Source of the DNA: Neorhodopirellula lusitana
GTDB lineage: Bacteria > Planctomycetota > Planctomycetia > Pirellulales > Pirellulaceae
Direction: 5' to 3'
Length of the DNA: 64,000 bases
NCBI RefSeq assembly: GCF_900182915.1
Contig: NZ_FXUG01000013.1
Location: 124,001-188,000, forward strand
Shown: in pieces, positions 24,974 through 35,398 of the stretch
Position numbering within the stretch: position 1 is the stretch's first letter
Layout: each line of letters begins with the position of its first letter
Position numbers and translations under genes: made by a program
The notes under the pieces: model-generated
The model's database searches: none
The model's input: the letters and a program-made list of their open reading frames with translations, nothing else
What the model was told of the DNA's origin: nothing

Positions 24974-26272
24974 TTAACGCTTGATGTCGTACGCGAAGAT
25001 CAAGTCTTGGTCGCGAATGAACAGCGTCTGGTTGGCGATCACGGGGTGTGCCCAAATCGCACCCCGGTCACGCGGGATCGACGTTTGCTTCGGCAGGGTC
25101 AGTTTGCCAACCGGCTGGAACTTCTCTCGGTCGGGTGTCAGTAGTAGCAAGGTGCCGTCGCCATCGTTGTAGCAATACAGGCGTCCGTCGGCGTAAGCAA
25201 TGGACCCGCTCTTATTGCCGCGGATCTTTTCTTCCCAAAGTGTGTCACCGGTTTCCAAGTCTTGTGCCATCCAGTTTCCCCCGTTGGCTTTGGTGAATCC
25301 GTAAATGGTTTTGTCAACCAACACGACACCGCCGTGGTGGTTCGTCATGGATTTGCCGCCGAGATGGTAAACCTGTTCTTCGTCGATGGAGTCGTTCTTG
25401 CCAGTCAGCTTCAAAAGCGAGTTGCCGGCTCCGTAGGCACTGGTGTGGTAGAGCAGGTTGCCCGACAGGATGGGTGTGGGGATGACGGCGGTTGGGTTTC
25501 CGGTGGTCGGGTTTTCGAACAGCTTTTCACCGCTGTCACAAGCGAAGCCCACGATACCATCGCCGGATGCGGTGGCGTAGAAGCTAACGTCATTCACGCT
25601 GCCTTTGATGATTGAAACGTACTGTGCTCGTGCGTCGTAGTCTTTGGATTGCCAGACCGGTTCGCCTGATTGGCGATCAAGACCCACGATAAAGCTGTCG
25701 CCGCCGGGGGTCACCATGATTCGATCACCATCGACCAGCACGGATTCACTGAAGCCCCATTTCGGAATCTTGCCGCCGAAGTCTTCCACCAAACTGGTGG
25801 ACCAGATCAGATCGCCGGTGTCCTTCGCGAGAGCGGCAACGGTTCCAATGTCAGATAGGACGAAGACTTGGTCTCCATCGACGGTCGGCGTGCTACGAGG
25901 TCCGCCGCCCCAACCGGTGTTGTAATCGCCGATGACGCCGGTGCGAGAGATGTTGGTTTTCCAAAGCACTTTGCCTGATTGGGAGTCCAGGCAGACCGCG
26001 AAGCTGTTTTTGTCGTCAGCTCCCATCGAAAATAGCTTTCCGTCGACGATCGAAAAGCTGCTATACCCTCGCCCGAGTTTTCCGCTTTGCCATTTCAAGG
26101 TTGGGCCGGATTCGGGCCACTCTTGTGCCAGTTCTTGCGGAGCGGCCTGCCCATCACGATGAGGACCTCGCCACTGCGGCCAATCGGTTGGTTCAGCGTG
26201 GGCGGGTAGCGAGCTGGCACCGATGGTGAATGCCAACGCGAGTGCAGCGAACTTCTTCAACATCATGAACAT
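24974..26272 (-). CDS. PQQ-type beta-propeller repeat protein, secreted
   Basis: A 432-residue protein with a clean signal peptide (LKKFAALALAFTIGASSLPAHA) and the DWPQWRGPHRDGQ opening. Blades of the WD/PQQ-like type follow, for example AVCLDSQSGKVLWKTNI, VAALAKDTGDLIWSTS and MAQDLETGDTLWEEKI. Three ATGs lie within the first four codons; I kept the first. It is a second propeller of the same family as the one at 19.8-21.2 kb, but clearly diverged. Probably periplasmic; binding partner unknown. Confidence 0.93.
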   Translation of the reverse strand: MFMMLKKFAALALAFTIGASSLPAHAEPTDWPQWRGPHRDGQAAPQELAQEWPESGPTLKWQSGKLGRGYSSFSIVDGKLFSMGADDKNSFAVCLDSQSGKVLWKTNISRTGVIGDYNTGWGGGPRSTPTVDGDQVFVLSDIGTVAALAKDTGDLIWSTSLVEDFGGKIPKWGFSESVLVDGDRIMVTPGGDSFIVGLDRQSGEPVWQSKDYDARAQYVSIIKGSVNDVSFYATASGDGIVGFACDSGEKLFENPTTGNPTAVIPTPILSGNLLYHTSAYGAGNSLLKLTGKNDSIDEEQVYHLGGKSMTNHHGGVVLVDKTIYGFTKANGGNWMAQDLETGDTLWEEKIRGNKSGSIAYADGRLYCYNDGDGTLLLLTPDREKFQPVGKLTLPKQTSIPRDRGAIWAHPVIANQTLFIRDQDLIFAYDIKR

Positions 26273-26942
26273 CGGCGGGACCGCTTGAAGGTGGGTGAGA
26301 GGTTTTGGGGTGTCGGACTCTTCAATCGAAGTCGGCTTTGCAGGTATGGCTGCCGACCGTCAGACCGCAGAAGTTATCCGTTCGGTGAACGACGCGACAC
26401 CACGGCAATATTACCACTGTCGTCAATATCGCGGGCATCATTCTCGACTTCGAGAGGTGGGAATTCCCGATGGCCTCCTTTGCAGGCTTTCGCCCAGGAT
26501 TCCGGGCGTCGAAGGACGGAATCCTAGTTTGAAAGGGAGCCAACGGGGTAGCGGGCGTGCTCGGGATGTTGGCCGGAAAAGAGCTTCGGTCTACCCGAAT
26601 TCAACTGACACCCACTCGCCACACAATCGCCACCATCCCGGATGGGCACTGCCGATTTGACACACCGCCGTTCTGGCCAGTGAGCCGTCTGTGACCACTC
26701 TGCCAAAATTGGCCCCTAGATTTTTTTGAACGCGAAATGATTTGTTTTTCGGTGTGAAACCCTGCGTATTCTCTCGCTGCCAGTTGTGCCTGGCGGCCAT
26801 TCTTCGGCGTCTGGCACGGTTCTTGCCTTATCTCTCACATCAACAACAAAACCCTGACGAAACGTAATCTCGTCGGCCACTCGTGTCGGCACCACGTCGA
26901 TTACGCAAAGACACTTATCGCATCTTTTAAGGAGACACTTCC
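26273..26942. other. dnaK leader and divergent intergenic region
   Basis: About 670 bases between a divergent propeller gene and dnaK. I saw no CIRCE element (TTAGCACTC-N9-GAGTGCTAA) and no convincing heat-shock promoter. The last 20 bases hold a good ribosome binding site (AAGGAG at 26929-26934, eight bases before the ATG). Arg-rich frames such as 26295-26660 have no motif support. Confidence 0.5.
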
Positions 26943-28874
26943 ATGGCGCAAGGCGAAAAAATTATCGGTATCGACCTCGGGACCACGAACAGCGTGGTTG
27001 CGATCATGGAAGGTAGCGAGCCCAAGGTTATCCCCAATGCCGAAGGCAACCGACTGACGCCCAGCGTCGTCGCGTTCACAGACAAAGAAGAAACCATCGT
27101 CGGCGAGCCTGCTCGACGACAAGCCGTTACCAACCCGAAGCGTACCGTTTACTCGGCAAAGCGTTTCATGGGCCGTCGGCACAACGAAGTTGAGTCCGAA
27201 GAAAAGATGGTGCCCTACGGCGTCACCGGTGGACCTGGCGATTACGTCAAAATCCAAGTCGGCGATTCCGAGTACACCCCTCAGGAAATCTCGGCGAAGG
27301 TTCTTCGCAAGCTGAAGGAATCCGCCGAATCGTACCTTGGTCACAAGGTCAACAAAGCGGTCATCACCGTGCCGGCTTATTTCAACGATGCTCAGCGACA
27401 AGCGACCAAGGACGCCGGCCAAATCGCTGGCCTGGAAGTCGCTCGTATCATCAACGAACCAACCGCCGCTGCACTCGCCTATGGTCTGGACAAGACCAAA
27501 GACGAAAGCATCATCGTCTTCGACCTTGGTGGTGGTACGTTCGACGTGTCGATTCTTGAAGTTGCCGACAGTGGTGACGACGATCAAGAAAGCCGTGTCT
27601 TCCAAGTGATCTCGACTTCCGGTGACACGCACCTGGGTGGCGATGACTTTGACGAAGCTTTGATTCACTACGTCGCTGATGAATTCAAGAAAGAAAACGG
27701 CATCGATCTTCGCAACGATGCGATGGCGCTGCAACGTCTTCAAGAAGCCTGTGAAAAGGCCAAGAAGGAACTCAGCACGCTTCCGGAAACCGACATCAAC
27801 TTGCCGTTCATCACGATGGACGCGTCGGGACCCAAGCACTTGACGATGAAGATCACTCGATCGAAGTTCGAAGAGTTGATTGACGCGTTGGTGGATCGAT
27901 GCCGTGGTCCTGTGCTACAAGCACTGAAGGACGCTGGCATGTCACCTAGCGACATTGACGAAATCGTCTTGGTCGGTGGTTCGACACGAGTGCCTAAGGT
28001 ACGTCAAGCTGTGAAAGACATCTTTGGCAAGGAACCTCACCAGGGCGTGAATCCTGACGAAGTCGTCGCCATCGGTGCCGCGATCCAAGGCAGTGTCTTG
28101 GCGGGTGACCGTACCGACGTGCTGTTGCTGGACGTGACTCCACTGACACTCGGTATCGAAACCGAAGGTGGTGTGATGACGGCTTTGGTCGAACGGAACA
28201 CGACTGTTCCGGCTGAAAAGAAGAATGTCTTCTCGACTGCGGCTGACAACCAAACGGCTGTGACCGTGCGGGTGTTCCAAGGTGAACGCAAGATGGCCAG
28301 CGCCAACCGTTTGCTGGCCGAGTTCAACCTGGAAGACATCCCGGCATCGCCGCGTGGTGTTCCGCAAATTGAAGTGAAGTTTGATATCGACCAAAACGGT
28401 ATCCTGAGCGTCTCGGCGAAAGAGCTGAAGACGGGGAAGGAAGCGCATGTCGAGATCAAGGACAGCGGTGCCTTGTCGGACGACGATATCGAACAAATGC
28501 GGAAGGACGCCGAAGCGAATGCTGAGGAAGACAAGAAGCTGTTCGAATTAGTCGAAGCCCGCAACAAGGCCAGCCAACAGGTCTATCAACTTGAAAAACT
28601 GATGACCGAGAACGCCGACAAGTTGACCGACGACGACAAGGCACCAATGAATGCCGCGATTGAGAAAGTCAAAACCGCTTCCGAAGGCGATGATCTTGTC
28701 GCTTTGAAGGCGGCTTCGGACGAACTGGATGCGGCTTCGCAAGCCTTCAGCAAAGTCTTGTACGAAAAGACGGAAGCCGAGGGTGGTGCCGACGCCGAAG
28801 GCCAAGCCGCCGGAGCTTCCGCTGGCAGCGATGACGACGACGCCATCGACGCTGAGTTCGAAGTGAAAGAATGA
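26943..28874 (+). CDS. dnaK: Molecular chaperone DnaK (Hsp70)
   Basis: A 643-residue Hsp70. The ATPase domain shows [17 protein letters not shown], the phosphate-2 motif [17 protein letters not shown], and [10 protein letters not shown]. The substrate-binding domain includes [17 protein letters not shown]. The C-terminal helical lid ends in an acidic tail ([14 protein letters not shown]). Length and termini match full-length DnaK. It binds exposed hydrophobic segments of client proteins and cycles with DnaJ and GrpE, which are not adjacent here. It has its own terminator and precedes clpB, its disaggregation partner. Confidence 0.98.
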   Translation: MAQGEKIIGIDLGTTNSVVAIMEGSEPKVIPNAEGNRLTPSVVAFTDKEETIVGEPARRQAVTNPKRTVYSAKRFMGRRHNEVESEEKMVPYGVTGGPGDYVKIQVGDSEYTPQEISAKVLRKLKESAESYLGHKVNKAVITVPAYFNDAQRQATKDAGQIAGLEVARIINEPTAAALAYGLDKTKDESIIVFDLGGGTFDVSILEVADSGDDDQESRVFQVISTSGDTHLGGDDFDEALIHYVADEFKKENGIDLRNDAMALQRLQEACEKAKKELSTLPETDINLPFITMDASGPKHLTMKITRSKFEELIDALVDRCRGPVLQALKDAGMSPSDIDEIVLVGGSTRVPKVRQAVKDIFGKEPHQGVNPDEVVAIGAAIQGSVLAGDRTDVLLLDVTPLTLGIETEGGVMTALVERNTTVPAEKKNVFSTAADNQTAVTVRVFQGERKMASANRLLAEFNLEDIPASPRGVPQIEVKFDIDQNGILSVSAKELKTGKEAHVEIKDSGALSDDDIEQMRKDAEANAEEDKKLFELVEARNKASQQVYQLEKLMTENADKLTDDDKAPMNAAIEKVKTASEGDDLVALKAASDELDAASQAFSKVLYEKTEAEGGADAEGQAAGASAGSDDDDAIDAEFEVKE

Positions 28875-28914
28875 GATAGCTATCAGCCTCTAGCTGGTAA
28901 CTAAGGAAGATTTC

Positions 28915-28961
28915 GGCGAGTCTTGCAAAGCCTTTTGGCACTGCAAGTGCTCGCCTTTTTT
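28915..28961 (+). terminator. Rho-independent terminator after dnaK
   Basis: An interrupted stem (GGCGAG pairing with CTCGCC, inner CTTGCA pairing with TGCAAG) is followed by six T residues, 40 bases after the dnaK stop. Confidence 0.88.
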
Positions 28962-29051
28962 ATGGACTGATGGACTCTACGATTGTCGCCGAGTCATCGG
29001 GCTGATCGCAAAAAGCGATCAGCGAATCGCTAGCACTAAGGAGTCGCCGCC

Positions 29052-31709
29052 ATGTCGTTTCGCATTGACAAACTCACCACTCAAGCCCAATCGGCCGTCG
29101 CCGAAGCTCAAGCTCTGGCTGCATCAGCCGGGAACGCTGAAATAAGTCCGCTGCATCTTCTTGTTGCGGCTGTTGGCCAATCCGAGGGGATTACCAAACC
29201 GCTGCTGCAAAGGTTGAAGGTCGATACCGACGCGTTGCAAGGCTTGCTAAAGAGCGAACTGGACAAACAACCGCGTTCCAGTGGCGCGGGCGGTCAGCCA
29301 CGCGTCAGCGGCAAACTGCAACAAGTCTTCAACGCCGCGGATGAAGCTGCCACGTCTCTGAAGGACGAGTACATCAGCACTGAGCATCTCTTGTTGGGGA
29401 TCGCTAAGACGGATAATAAAGCCAACAACCTGTTGAAGCTGTCGGGCGTTACCGCCGACGATCTTCTGAAAGCGACTAGCGAAATCCGAGGCAGTGCCCG
29501 AGTGACTGATCCGAACGCCGAATCCACTTATCAAGCTCTCGAAAAGTACGGCATCGATCTCACGCAACTTGCTCAAGCGGGCAAGCTCGATCCGGTCATT
29601 GGACGAGACAACGAGATCCGGCGTGTGATCCAGGTGCTTTCGCGACGCACCAAGAACAATCCGGTCTTGATTGGTCAGCCCGGTGTGGGGAAGACCGCTA
29701 TTGCGGAAGGTTTAGCGCTGCGGATTTTTGAAGGCGACGTACCACAAAGTTTGAAGGGCAAACGTGTCGTCTCGCTGGATATGGGATCGCTGGTCGCGGG
29801 AGCCAAGTTTCGTGGCGATTTCGAGGAACGTTTGAAGGCGGTCTTGCGTGAGGTGAAGGATGCCGATGGCGGAGTGATTCTGTTTATCGACGAACTGCAT
29901 CTTGTCGTGGGGGCTGGCAACGCGGAAGGTTCCGCGGATGCGGCGAACCTGCTTAAGCCGGAACTGGCACGTGGTGCACTGCGCTGCATCGGTGCCACGA
30001 CGCTGGATGAATACCGACAGCACATCGAAAAGGACGCCGCGTTGGAACGCCGGTTCCAACCGGTCTTTGTTGGTGAGCCTAATCTCGAAGACACCATCGC
30101 AATCCTGCGTGGTTTGAAATCGCGTTATGAATCGCACCACGGAGTGCGAATCACCGACAGTGCGTTGGTGGCGGCTGCCAATCTATCGAGCCGATACATC
30201 GCTGATCGGTTCTTGCCGGACAAGGCGATCGACTTGATTGATGAGGCTGCCTCGCGCCTGGCCATGGAAAAGGAGTCCGTTCCTGAACCCATCGACCGGC
30301 TGCAACGGCGGCTGCGCCAACTCGAGCTCGCCCATCGTCAACTCGTGGACGAGTCGGAAGCCTCAGCGGTGGACAAACGCACGGACGTGGAAGCCGAAAT
30401 GGAGGAAACGAAAGCTGAACTGGCCAGCCTGAAAGAACAGTGGGAAGCCGAAAAGATGGGCCTCGACGATGTTCAATCAGTTCGCCAAGAAGCGGACACA
30501 CTCCAGCACCGGTTCGCTCAACTGGATGCGGAAGCGAAAGAGAAGCAGCTTCGGGGTGAGAGTCCCGAAGATCTCTACCGTGAAATGTTGCAAGTGCAAG
30601 CTCGGCAACGGGAACTGCAGGCTCGCATTGATCAAATGGAGGACGCCGATGCGGAGGCCGTTGATGATCAGTCGGACACCAACGCTGGCGGTGGCGAAAC
30701 GCGCCGGTTGCTTCGTAAGGAAGTGACCGAAGACGAAATTGCGGAGGTGGTTAGCGCTTGGACGGGTGTGCCGGTCTCGCGGATGCTTGAAACCGAGCGG
30801 GCCAAATTGCTGGTGATGGAAGAACGTCTGCATACCCGCGTGATCGGGCAAGACGAAGCCGTCACGGCCGTATCCAATGCGGTTCGTCGTTCGCGAAGTG
30901 GGTTGCAAGATCCGAACCGGCCGATCGGCTCGTTCCTGTTCCTCGGTCCTACCGGTGTTGGTAAGACGGAACTCTGCAAAGCACTTGCCGAGGTCATGTT
31001 TGACGACGATTCCGCGATGGTTCGAATCGACATGAGCGAATTCATGGAACGTCATAGCGTGAGCCGTTTGATTGGTGCGCCTCCCGGTTACGTGGGCTAC
31101 GAAGAAGGTGGCAAGTTGACCGAAGCGGTGCGTCGTCGCCCGTATTCGGTGATCTTGCTCGACGAAATGGAAAAGGCTCACCCGGATGTCTTCAATATCC
31201 TGTTACAGGTTCTTGATGATGGGCGTCTGACCGATGGCCAGGGACGCACCGTGGACTTCACCAATTGCGTCGTCGTGATGACCAGTAACGTTGGTAGTCA
31301 GGTCATTCAGCGTGTGACTGAAGAAGGCGGTGAAGAGGACGAAATGCGGGCGGCGGTTCAGGACGCCCTGAAGGCTCGGTTCCTTCCGGAGTTCTTAAAC
31401 CGGATCGATGACATCGTCATCTTCCATCCGCTCCGGGCGCCTCAGATTCGCCGGATCGTTGAACTTCAGTTGGCTGACCTGACGAAGCGACTTGCTCAGA
31501 ATGACCTGGGGCTTGAGATCACCGATGCAGCGATCGATGAGATTGCGAAAGTGGGCTATGACCCCGCTTATGGAGCACGTCCGCTGAAGCGGGTGATTCA
31601 ACGCGAGATTCAAAACCCGCTGGCCAGTTCGCTGCTGAAGAGCAGCTATCCGCCAGGAACGACAATCACGATCGACTACCGTGATGAGGCATTTCACTTC
31701 GGTAGCTAG
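29052..31709 (+). CDS. clpB: ATP-dependent disaggregase ClpB
   Basis: An 885-residue Hsp100 protein. The N-terminal Clp domain (two repeats) is followed by nucleotide-binding domain 1 with Walker A in [16 protein letters not shown] and Walker B in [15 protein letters not shown]. The long coiled-coil middle domain (about residues 400-540) distinguishes ClpB from ClpA. Nucleotide-binding domain 2 has [18 protein letters not shown] and [15 protein letters not shown]. With DnaK it dissolves protein aggregates after stress. It has its own ribosome binding site (AAGGAG) and a downstream terminator. The 177-base gap from dnaK includes a terminator, so clpB probably has its own promoter. Confidence 0.98.
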   Translation: MSFRIDKLTTQAQSAVAEAQALAASAGNAEISPLHLLVAAVGQSEGITKPLLQRLKVDTDALQGLLKSELDKQPRSSGAGGQPRVSGKLQQVFNAADEAATSLKDEYISTEHLLLGIAKTDNKANNLLKLSGVTADDLLKATSEIRGSARVTDPNAESTYQALEKYGIDLTQLAQAGKLDPVIGRDNEIRRVIQVLSRRTKNNPVLIGQPGVGKTAIAEGLALRIFEGDVPQSLKGKRVVSLDMGSLVAGAKFRGDFEERLKAVLREVKDADGGVILFIDELHLVVGAGNAEGSADAANLLKPELARGALRCIGATTLDEYRQHIEKDAALERRFQPVFVGEPNLEDTIAILRGLKSRYESHHGVRITDSALVAAANLSSRYIADRFLPDKAIDLIDEAASRLAMEKESVPEPIDRLQRRLRQLELAHRQLVDESEASAVDKRTDVEAEMEETKAELASLKEQWEAEKMGLDDVQSVRQEADTLQHRFAQLDAEAKEKQLRGESPEDLYREMLQVQARQRELQARIDQMEDADAEAVDDQSDTNAGGGETRRLLRKEVTEDEIAEVVSAWTGVPVSRMLETERAKLLVMEERLHTRVIGQDEAVTAVSNAVRRSRSGLQDPNRPIGSFLFLGPTGVGKTELCKALAEVMFDDDSAMVRIDMSEFMERHSVSRLIGAPPGYVGYEEGGKLTEAVRRRPYSVILLDEMEKAHPDVFNILLQVLDDGRLTDGQGRTVDFTNCVVVMTSNVGSQVIQRVTEEGGEEDEMRAAVQDALKARFLPEFLNRIDDIVIFHPLRAPQIRRIVELQLADLTKRLAQNDLGLEITDAAIDEIAKVGYDPAYGARPLKRVIQREIQNPLASSLLKSSYPPGTTITIDYRDEAFHFGS

Positions 31710-31733
31710 GGTGAAATGAGCTTGCGAATCATA

Positions 31734-31771
31734 AGCCGGGGTTCAGGTCTGTCCTGAATCCTGGCTTTTTT
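31734..31771 (+). terminator. Rho-independent terminator after clpB
   Basis: The stem AGCCGGGGTTCAGG pairs with TCCTGAATCCTGGCT with minor mismatches and is followed by a T-run, 24 bases after the clpB stop. It also separates clpB from the convergent modC. Confidence 0.9.
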
Positions 31772-31777
31772 AATGGC

Positions 31778-32416
31778 TCATCGCACCACAATCGAGCCGT
31801 CATGCAGCTCGAAATGATGATCCGCTAAAGCCGTCGCCTCGTCTTGGTTATGGGTCACGTGCAGAACCGTTGTCTCGGTAGTGCGTTTCACTTCTTTCAA
31901 GATCGCCCGCATCTCGGCGCGGGTCGCCTTGTCGAGAGCGCTGAATGGTTCATCCAGAACGAGGACGGGCGGCCGAAACGAGAGGGCACGTCCCAACGCG
32001 ACTCGCTGGGATTCTCCACCGCTCAGTCCGTGTACGGTCCGGTCCAGCAGATGGCTAAGGCCCAGGAGTTCCGCCAATTCATGACAGCGATCACGTATCG
32101 CCTGGCGTTTCTGCTTTCGCAGTTTCATTGCGAATGCGAAATGCTCTCGGACAGAAAGCTTCGGGAACAAGCCGAGGTCCTGGGGGACATAGCCAACCTG
32201 CCGATCGCCCGGCAGCCAGTTGGTTACATCGACACCGTGCAGTAGGACGCTACCGGTTTGAATTTGACGCAATCCGCAAATGGATTCCAGTATCGTGGTT
32301 TTCCCTTGTCCGGTGGGGCCCATCAACGCGGCATAGTGTCCACGAGGGACAATCAGTGAGATGTCGTCGAGTCGGAAATCGCCGATTTGGATGCCGACGG
32401 ATCGCAGCTCAATCAT
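31778..32416 (-). CDS. modC: Molybdate ABC transporter ATP-binding protein
   Basis: About 212 residues from ATG 32416; the frame is open to 32698 but that part overlaps modB. The ABC ATPase motifs are complete: Walker A GPTGQGKTT, Q-loop in VGYVPQDLGLFP, signature LSGGESQRVALGRAL, Walker B VLVLDEPFSALD and H-loop in HVTHNQDEA. It lacks the C-terminal Mop/TOBE domain of long ModC proteins. The start overlaps the modB stop as ATGA. It energises oxyanion uptake with ModA and ModB; molybdate is the likely substrate, and tungstate or sulfate are alternatives. Confidence 0.9.
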   Translation of the reverse strand: MIELRSVGIQIGDFRLDDISLIVPRGHYAALMGPTGQGKTTILESICGLRQIQTGSVLLHGVDVTNWLPGDRQVGYVPQDLGLFPKLSVREHFAFAMKLRKQKRQAIRDRCHELAELLGLSHLLDRTVHGLSGGESQRVALGRALSFRPPVLVLDEPFSALDKATRAEMRAILKEVKRTTETTVLHVTHNQDEATALADHHFELHDGSIVVR

Positions 32417-33315
32417 GCGTTCAGCCCCTTTCCTAGGAAACGCAATAGCAACAATGCGGCGACGGCAATCGCGACCATCAACAAGGACACCGCGACGGCC
32501 GCATTGAGCTGGCCCACACTGAGTTCCAGGAACACGGACGTGGACAGGACTTCGGTGCGCATCCGAGTCGCCCCGGCAAACACCAAGATGGGGCCGAACT
32601 CGCCCAGCGATCGAGCCCATGCGATCGTGAACGCAGCCACCATGCCTCGGTAGGCTTGCGGTAAGGCAATTTGCGTGAACGCCTGACCGCGAGTGCACCC
32701 AAGCGTGCGAGCAATGTTCTCGGCCCTTGGATCGATCTGGTCAAACGCGACTCGCATCGTGCGAATGGCAAAGGCGCACGCGACGGTGAACTGTGCCAGG
32801 ATGATTGCGGGCCACCGATAAGTGACGGGGAAGCCAACCCGATCGCGCAGCCAAGCTTCCAGTTCCCAATCGCCGATCGAAAGATGAAACAGAATCAACA
32901 GGCTCAGCCCAACGACCAAAGGCGGCAACACGATTGGAATGTCGACCAGTGTGTCGACCAGCCAGCGGCCGGGAAACCGGTACCGGGAAAGCAAGTAACC
33001 CAGTGGAGTGGCCACCCATATCGACAAAATCGCGGCGGCGGTGCAGCTGAGCATCGTCAGTCGAAACGCGGCCCGGATCTCAGGTTTGCCCAGTGCTTCG
33101 GTGAAGTCGGCGAACGAAGTGAACATTAGATCGGCTGCGATCAACAACGCGATCAAAACGACAAATAGTCCGGAGATCCCGCTCATCACCAGAAAGAACG
33201 GTAGGTCGCTGCGTCGTCGCCCCAGTTCGTACGGTTGCCCAGACTCTTGGTGTTGCCCCGGCTCGTGTTGTGGTCCTAGATCCTCATCGCATGATGTTGT
33301 TTCGGTCTGACTCAC
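32413..33315 (-). CDS. modB: Molybdate ABC transporter permease
   Basis: A 300-residue inner-membrane permease. A 40-residue polar N terminus precedes about six transmembrane helices (for example FFLVMSGISGLFVVLIALLIA and TLVDIPIVLPPLVVGLSLLILF). The EAA-type coupling motif is seen in RTLGCTRGQAFTQIALPQAYRGM. The terminal ALPQA and SLGEFGPILVFAGAT segments are typical of ModB/CysT-type permeases. Its start overlaps the modA stop and its stop overlaps the modC start, both as ATGA, which points to strict co-translation. Confidence 0.92.
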   Translation of the reverse strand: MSQTETTSCDEDLGPQHEPGQHQESGQPYELGRRRSDLPFFLVMSGISGLFVVLIALLIAADLMFTSFADFTEALGKPEIRAAFRLTMLSCTAAAILSIWVATPLGYLLSRYRFPGRWLVDTLVDIPIVLPPLVVGLSLLILFHLSIGDWELEAWLRDRVGFPVTYRWPAIILAQFTVACAFAIRTMRVAFDQIDPRAENIARTLGCTRGQAFTQIALPQAYRGMVAAFTIAWARSLGEFGPILVFAGATRMRTEVLSTSVFLELSVGQLNAAVAVSLLMVAIAVAALLLLRFLGKGLNA

Positions 33316-34196
33316 AAGGCACCATCCGGTTTGTTGAATGGTTCGGAAGTTAACTGATGTTGGCTTCGGCTTACGGAGTCAATTGGAATGTTTGCGGCTT
33401 CTTGCACATGAAAACCATGTTGGCGATAGTGCCGTAGGCCGTGCTCGCTCGACACCACGTACTTCGCGAAATGCAGAGCGGCTTCGAGTTGTCGGCTCGA
33501 CGCGATCACGCCAATCGAGACCTGGGACTCTGCGTTAGCCAGTTCCGGCAAATCAATCCAGGTCAGATCGCTGTAAGTATGCAACACCGCATCGTAAACA
33601 ATGCCAGCATCGGCAGCGCCGACGGAAACATCGTTGGCGACTTCGGTAACCGTCAAACGTTGAGCCAGGGCAGCCGCGGCGGCTGCGTTCCATTTGGATT
33701 GATCGCTTAGTATTCGGTGAGTCAGCTTGCCGATGGCGGCGGTGTCTGGGTTGGCCAGCACGAGCCTAAGATCGCTCCGCAACAGATCGCTGTAGTCCTG
33801 AACGGACTTTGGGTTTCCAAGTCGGACCGCTACAACGGCACGCATGGTGGCGATGGGCAATACCTGACCGATTAAGCTTTTCTGGCGAGCGATGTCCAAG
33901 TAGCTATCGTCCGCCGGCAAGAACAGGTCACCTGTCTGCGAGATTTCCAGAGACGACAGCAGTGTCTGCGAAGGCCCGTACTGGATCTCGATTTGGCGGC
34001 CAAACTCGTGCTGGTAAACGCCGCGGATCTCTTCCATGACGTCTCGATTACTGGCGGCACAATACATCACCAGCGGGCGGGCGGATGAGGTTGAGCCTGG
34101 GTTTGCAAGCCGATCTTCGAACCTTAACAATGCCAAAATCCCGGCGAGCAGAACCAGCGATCCGGTCATCGTTATCAGCAGAGGGTTGCTTCGCAT
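33312..34196 (-). CDS. modA: Molybdate-type substrate-binding protein
   Basis: A 294-residue protein from ATG 34196 (MRSNPLLITM); the frame is open to 34379. An N-terminal hydrophobic helix (TGSLVLLAGILALLRF) lacks a lipobox and a clean signal peptidase site, so it may stay as a membrane anchor. The periplasmic type II binding fold shows PLVMYCAASNRDVMEEI, the usual ModA opening, and GDLFLPADDSYLDIARQKSLI. AADAGIVYDAVLHTYSD supplies the later ligand-loop region. First gene of the modABC unit; it delivers the oxyanion to ModB/ModC. Confidence 0.88.
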   Translation of the reverse strand: MRSNPLLITMTGSLVLLAGILALLRFEDRLANPGSTSSARPLVMYCAASNRDVMEEIRGVYQHEFGRQIEIQYGPSQTLLSSLEISQTGDLFLPADDSYLDIARQKSLIGQVLPIATMRAVVAVRLGNPKSVQDYSDLLRSDLRLVLANPDTAAIGKLTHRILSDQSKWNAAAAAALAQRLTVTEVANDVSVGAADAGIVYDAVLHTYSDLTWIDLPELANAESQVSIGVIASSRQLEAALHFAKYVVSSEHGLRHYRQHGFHVQEAANIPIDSVSRSQHQLTSEPFNKPDGAL

Positions 34197-34741
34197 CGGC
34201 TCGTCGAACAGCACAAAAAGGCTAGCCTGCGACCTGACCGAAAATACATCAAGAGATGTCCAGCAACCGCCTCCCAGGACTCCGCGTCCAGCAAAAGTGC
34301 CTGTAACAAAAGGAGGTTGCGGCAGAGGAGCAATAGACAAAAGAGCCAGAGGCGACCCCGAAATTAGGTACCAGCCCAAGTATCAACACACGTCGCGACC
34401 AAGCGAACACTTTCGTGGATGGTACGTGGGCTGTCAACGACTCAACTTTCCCGCCAACAGCGACTGCCCAATTCATTGGCTACTAGCTTTATTGGGGCAG
34501 GCACCTGGGTGATGCCAAATTCCTAGAACTGCAAAGCTGCATGCGAGCGGGTGAATAATTCAGCCCGATTCAGCAGGTTCGTTATGGGGAACTTCTCGGA
34601 ATGGTGAAGAACAATTTCCGAAGAAAGCGGGGCACGGATGCCATCGAAAAGTGGATCAGTGTGGCACCCGACGAAGTGCTGGCAAGAGGTGCCACTTGCG
34701 TCACATCTTGGCTAAATTGGGAAATGACAAACACAGAGATC

Positions 34742-35156
34742 GGATCCGAATGGCACGGGCATAAGCCTAAGCTGCAGTGGCGTAACGGCTTCGGTTCGGA
34801 ATGCGGGCGAAAGTGGGTGCATGGCACCGAAAAGGCATTGTATCTAGATCAGAGCAGCTTAAGCCCGTGCCGTTCAGGCCTGACCCCTTTGATGGAATCC
34901 GCCACCGCATAGTGCGGGTCGCCTCAACCCGCCGATGAGATGGAAAGGGAAATGGTCGCCTTTTTCTAACCCAAACCGTTGGAGTCAAGGCTTTAGCCGA
35001 TTCCATACACCTTCCCCCAAATAACACCAGGATATTCTCGGGAGCATGAAGCTGGAATTGGCTTGGTGAGTTGGAATCAGCTGCGATCGGCTAAAGCCTT
35101 GACTCCAACCGAGTCGTGAACGAATGGCTTAAGCTTAAGCCCGTGCCATTCGGATC
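34742..35156. repeat. Three copies of an AGCTTAAGCCCGTGCC element in mixed orientation
   Basis: The element GCTTAAGCCCGTGCCATTC occurs at 35134-35152 (+), as a reverse-complement copy with one change within 34742-34766, and as a shorter copy at 34856-34875 (+). With flanks, the outer two match over about 24 bases. It appears to be a dispersed REP-like repeat. A further GTGGCACC/GGTGCCAC pair lies near 34661-34695. Confidence 0.85.
34978..35109. repeat. 24-bp perfect inverted repeat
   Basis: GTTGGAGTCAAGGCTTTAGC plus CGAT at 34978-35001 is exactly complementary to 35086-35109. The arms are 84 bases apart. Nothing in the spacer looks like a transposase. The structure could form a long stem in RNA, or mark a non-autonomous mobile or REP-type element. 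Confidence 0.93.
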
Positions 35157-35209
35157 GGATCCTTGATTTACAAAATTCACTGTGGCACGACCATGGTATC
35201 GATCCAACT

Positions 35210-35398
35210 ATGAGTTCCGGCATCTTCATCTATGCACCAAGCAAGGAGGTGCATAGTGATGATGCGATTGAGTTTGTGGTAACGAACCTCGAAAATTTGT
35301 TTAAGACCCAGCCTGACACAGACGAAGTTTTCGAAGCTTTACGCACACTTGGGGAATGGGCTAAATTGGGAGGCTTGAATCCAAAAGGAACAACATGA
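35210..35398 (+). CDS. Small hypothetical protein coupled to the ankyrin-SUFU gene
   Basis: A 62-residue acidic protein (SGIFIYAPSKEVHSDDAIEF, then LENLFKTQPDTDEVFEALRTLG) with no signal or membrane segment. I do not recognise it. Its stop overlaps the start of the next gene as ATGA, so the two are translationally coupled, which is the main support for it being real. The codon use is more AT-rich than in most of the window. Confidence 0.65.
   Translation: MSSGIFIYAPSKEVHSDDAIEFVVTNLENLFKTQPDTDEVFEALRTLGEWAKLGGLNPKGTT

Larger units (their letters stand above)
34197..35209. other. Repeat-rich intergenic region
   Basis: About 1 kb without a supported gene. It should hold the modA promoter at its left end. 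From about 34640 it carries several inverted and dispersed repeats, listed separately. The plus-strand frame at 34601-34912 (103 codons) is built over these repeats and has no motif; I do not accept it. Base composition is more AT-rich towards the right end, leading into the next operon. Confidence 0.6.

Noticed and set aside
26273-26942. CIRCE/HrcA operator or sigma-32-type promoter before dnaK
   Set aside because: I searched by eye for TTAGCACTC-N9-GAGTGCTAA and for CTTGAAA-type promoters and found no convincing match. GCTAGCACTAAGGAG ahead of clpB is only a half-site resemblance.
26901-27839. 312-codon frame antisense to dnaK
   Set aside because: It is a shadow of a strongly conserved gene, without a ribosome binding site or motif.
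32417-32698. 94-codon N-terminal extension of ModC
   Set aside because: It overlaps modB in another frame. The ATGA overlap at 32413-32416 gives the proper start.
34601-34912. 103-codon frame before the ankyrin-SUFU operon
   Set aside because: It is built across dispersed repeats, with no motif and poor coding character.
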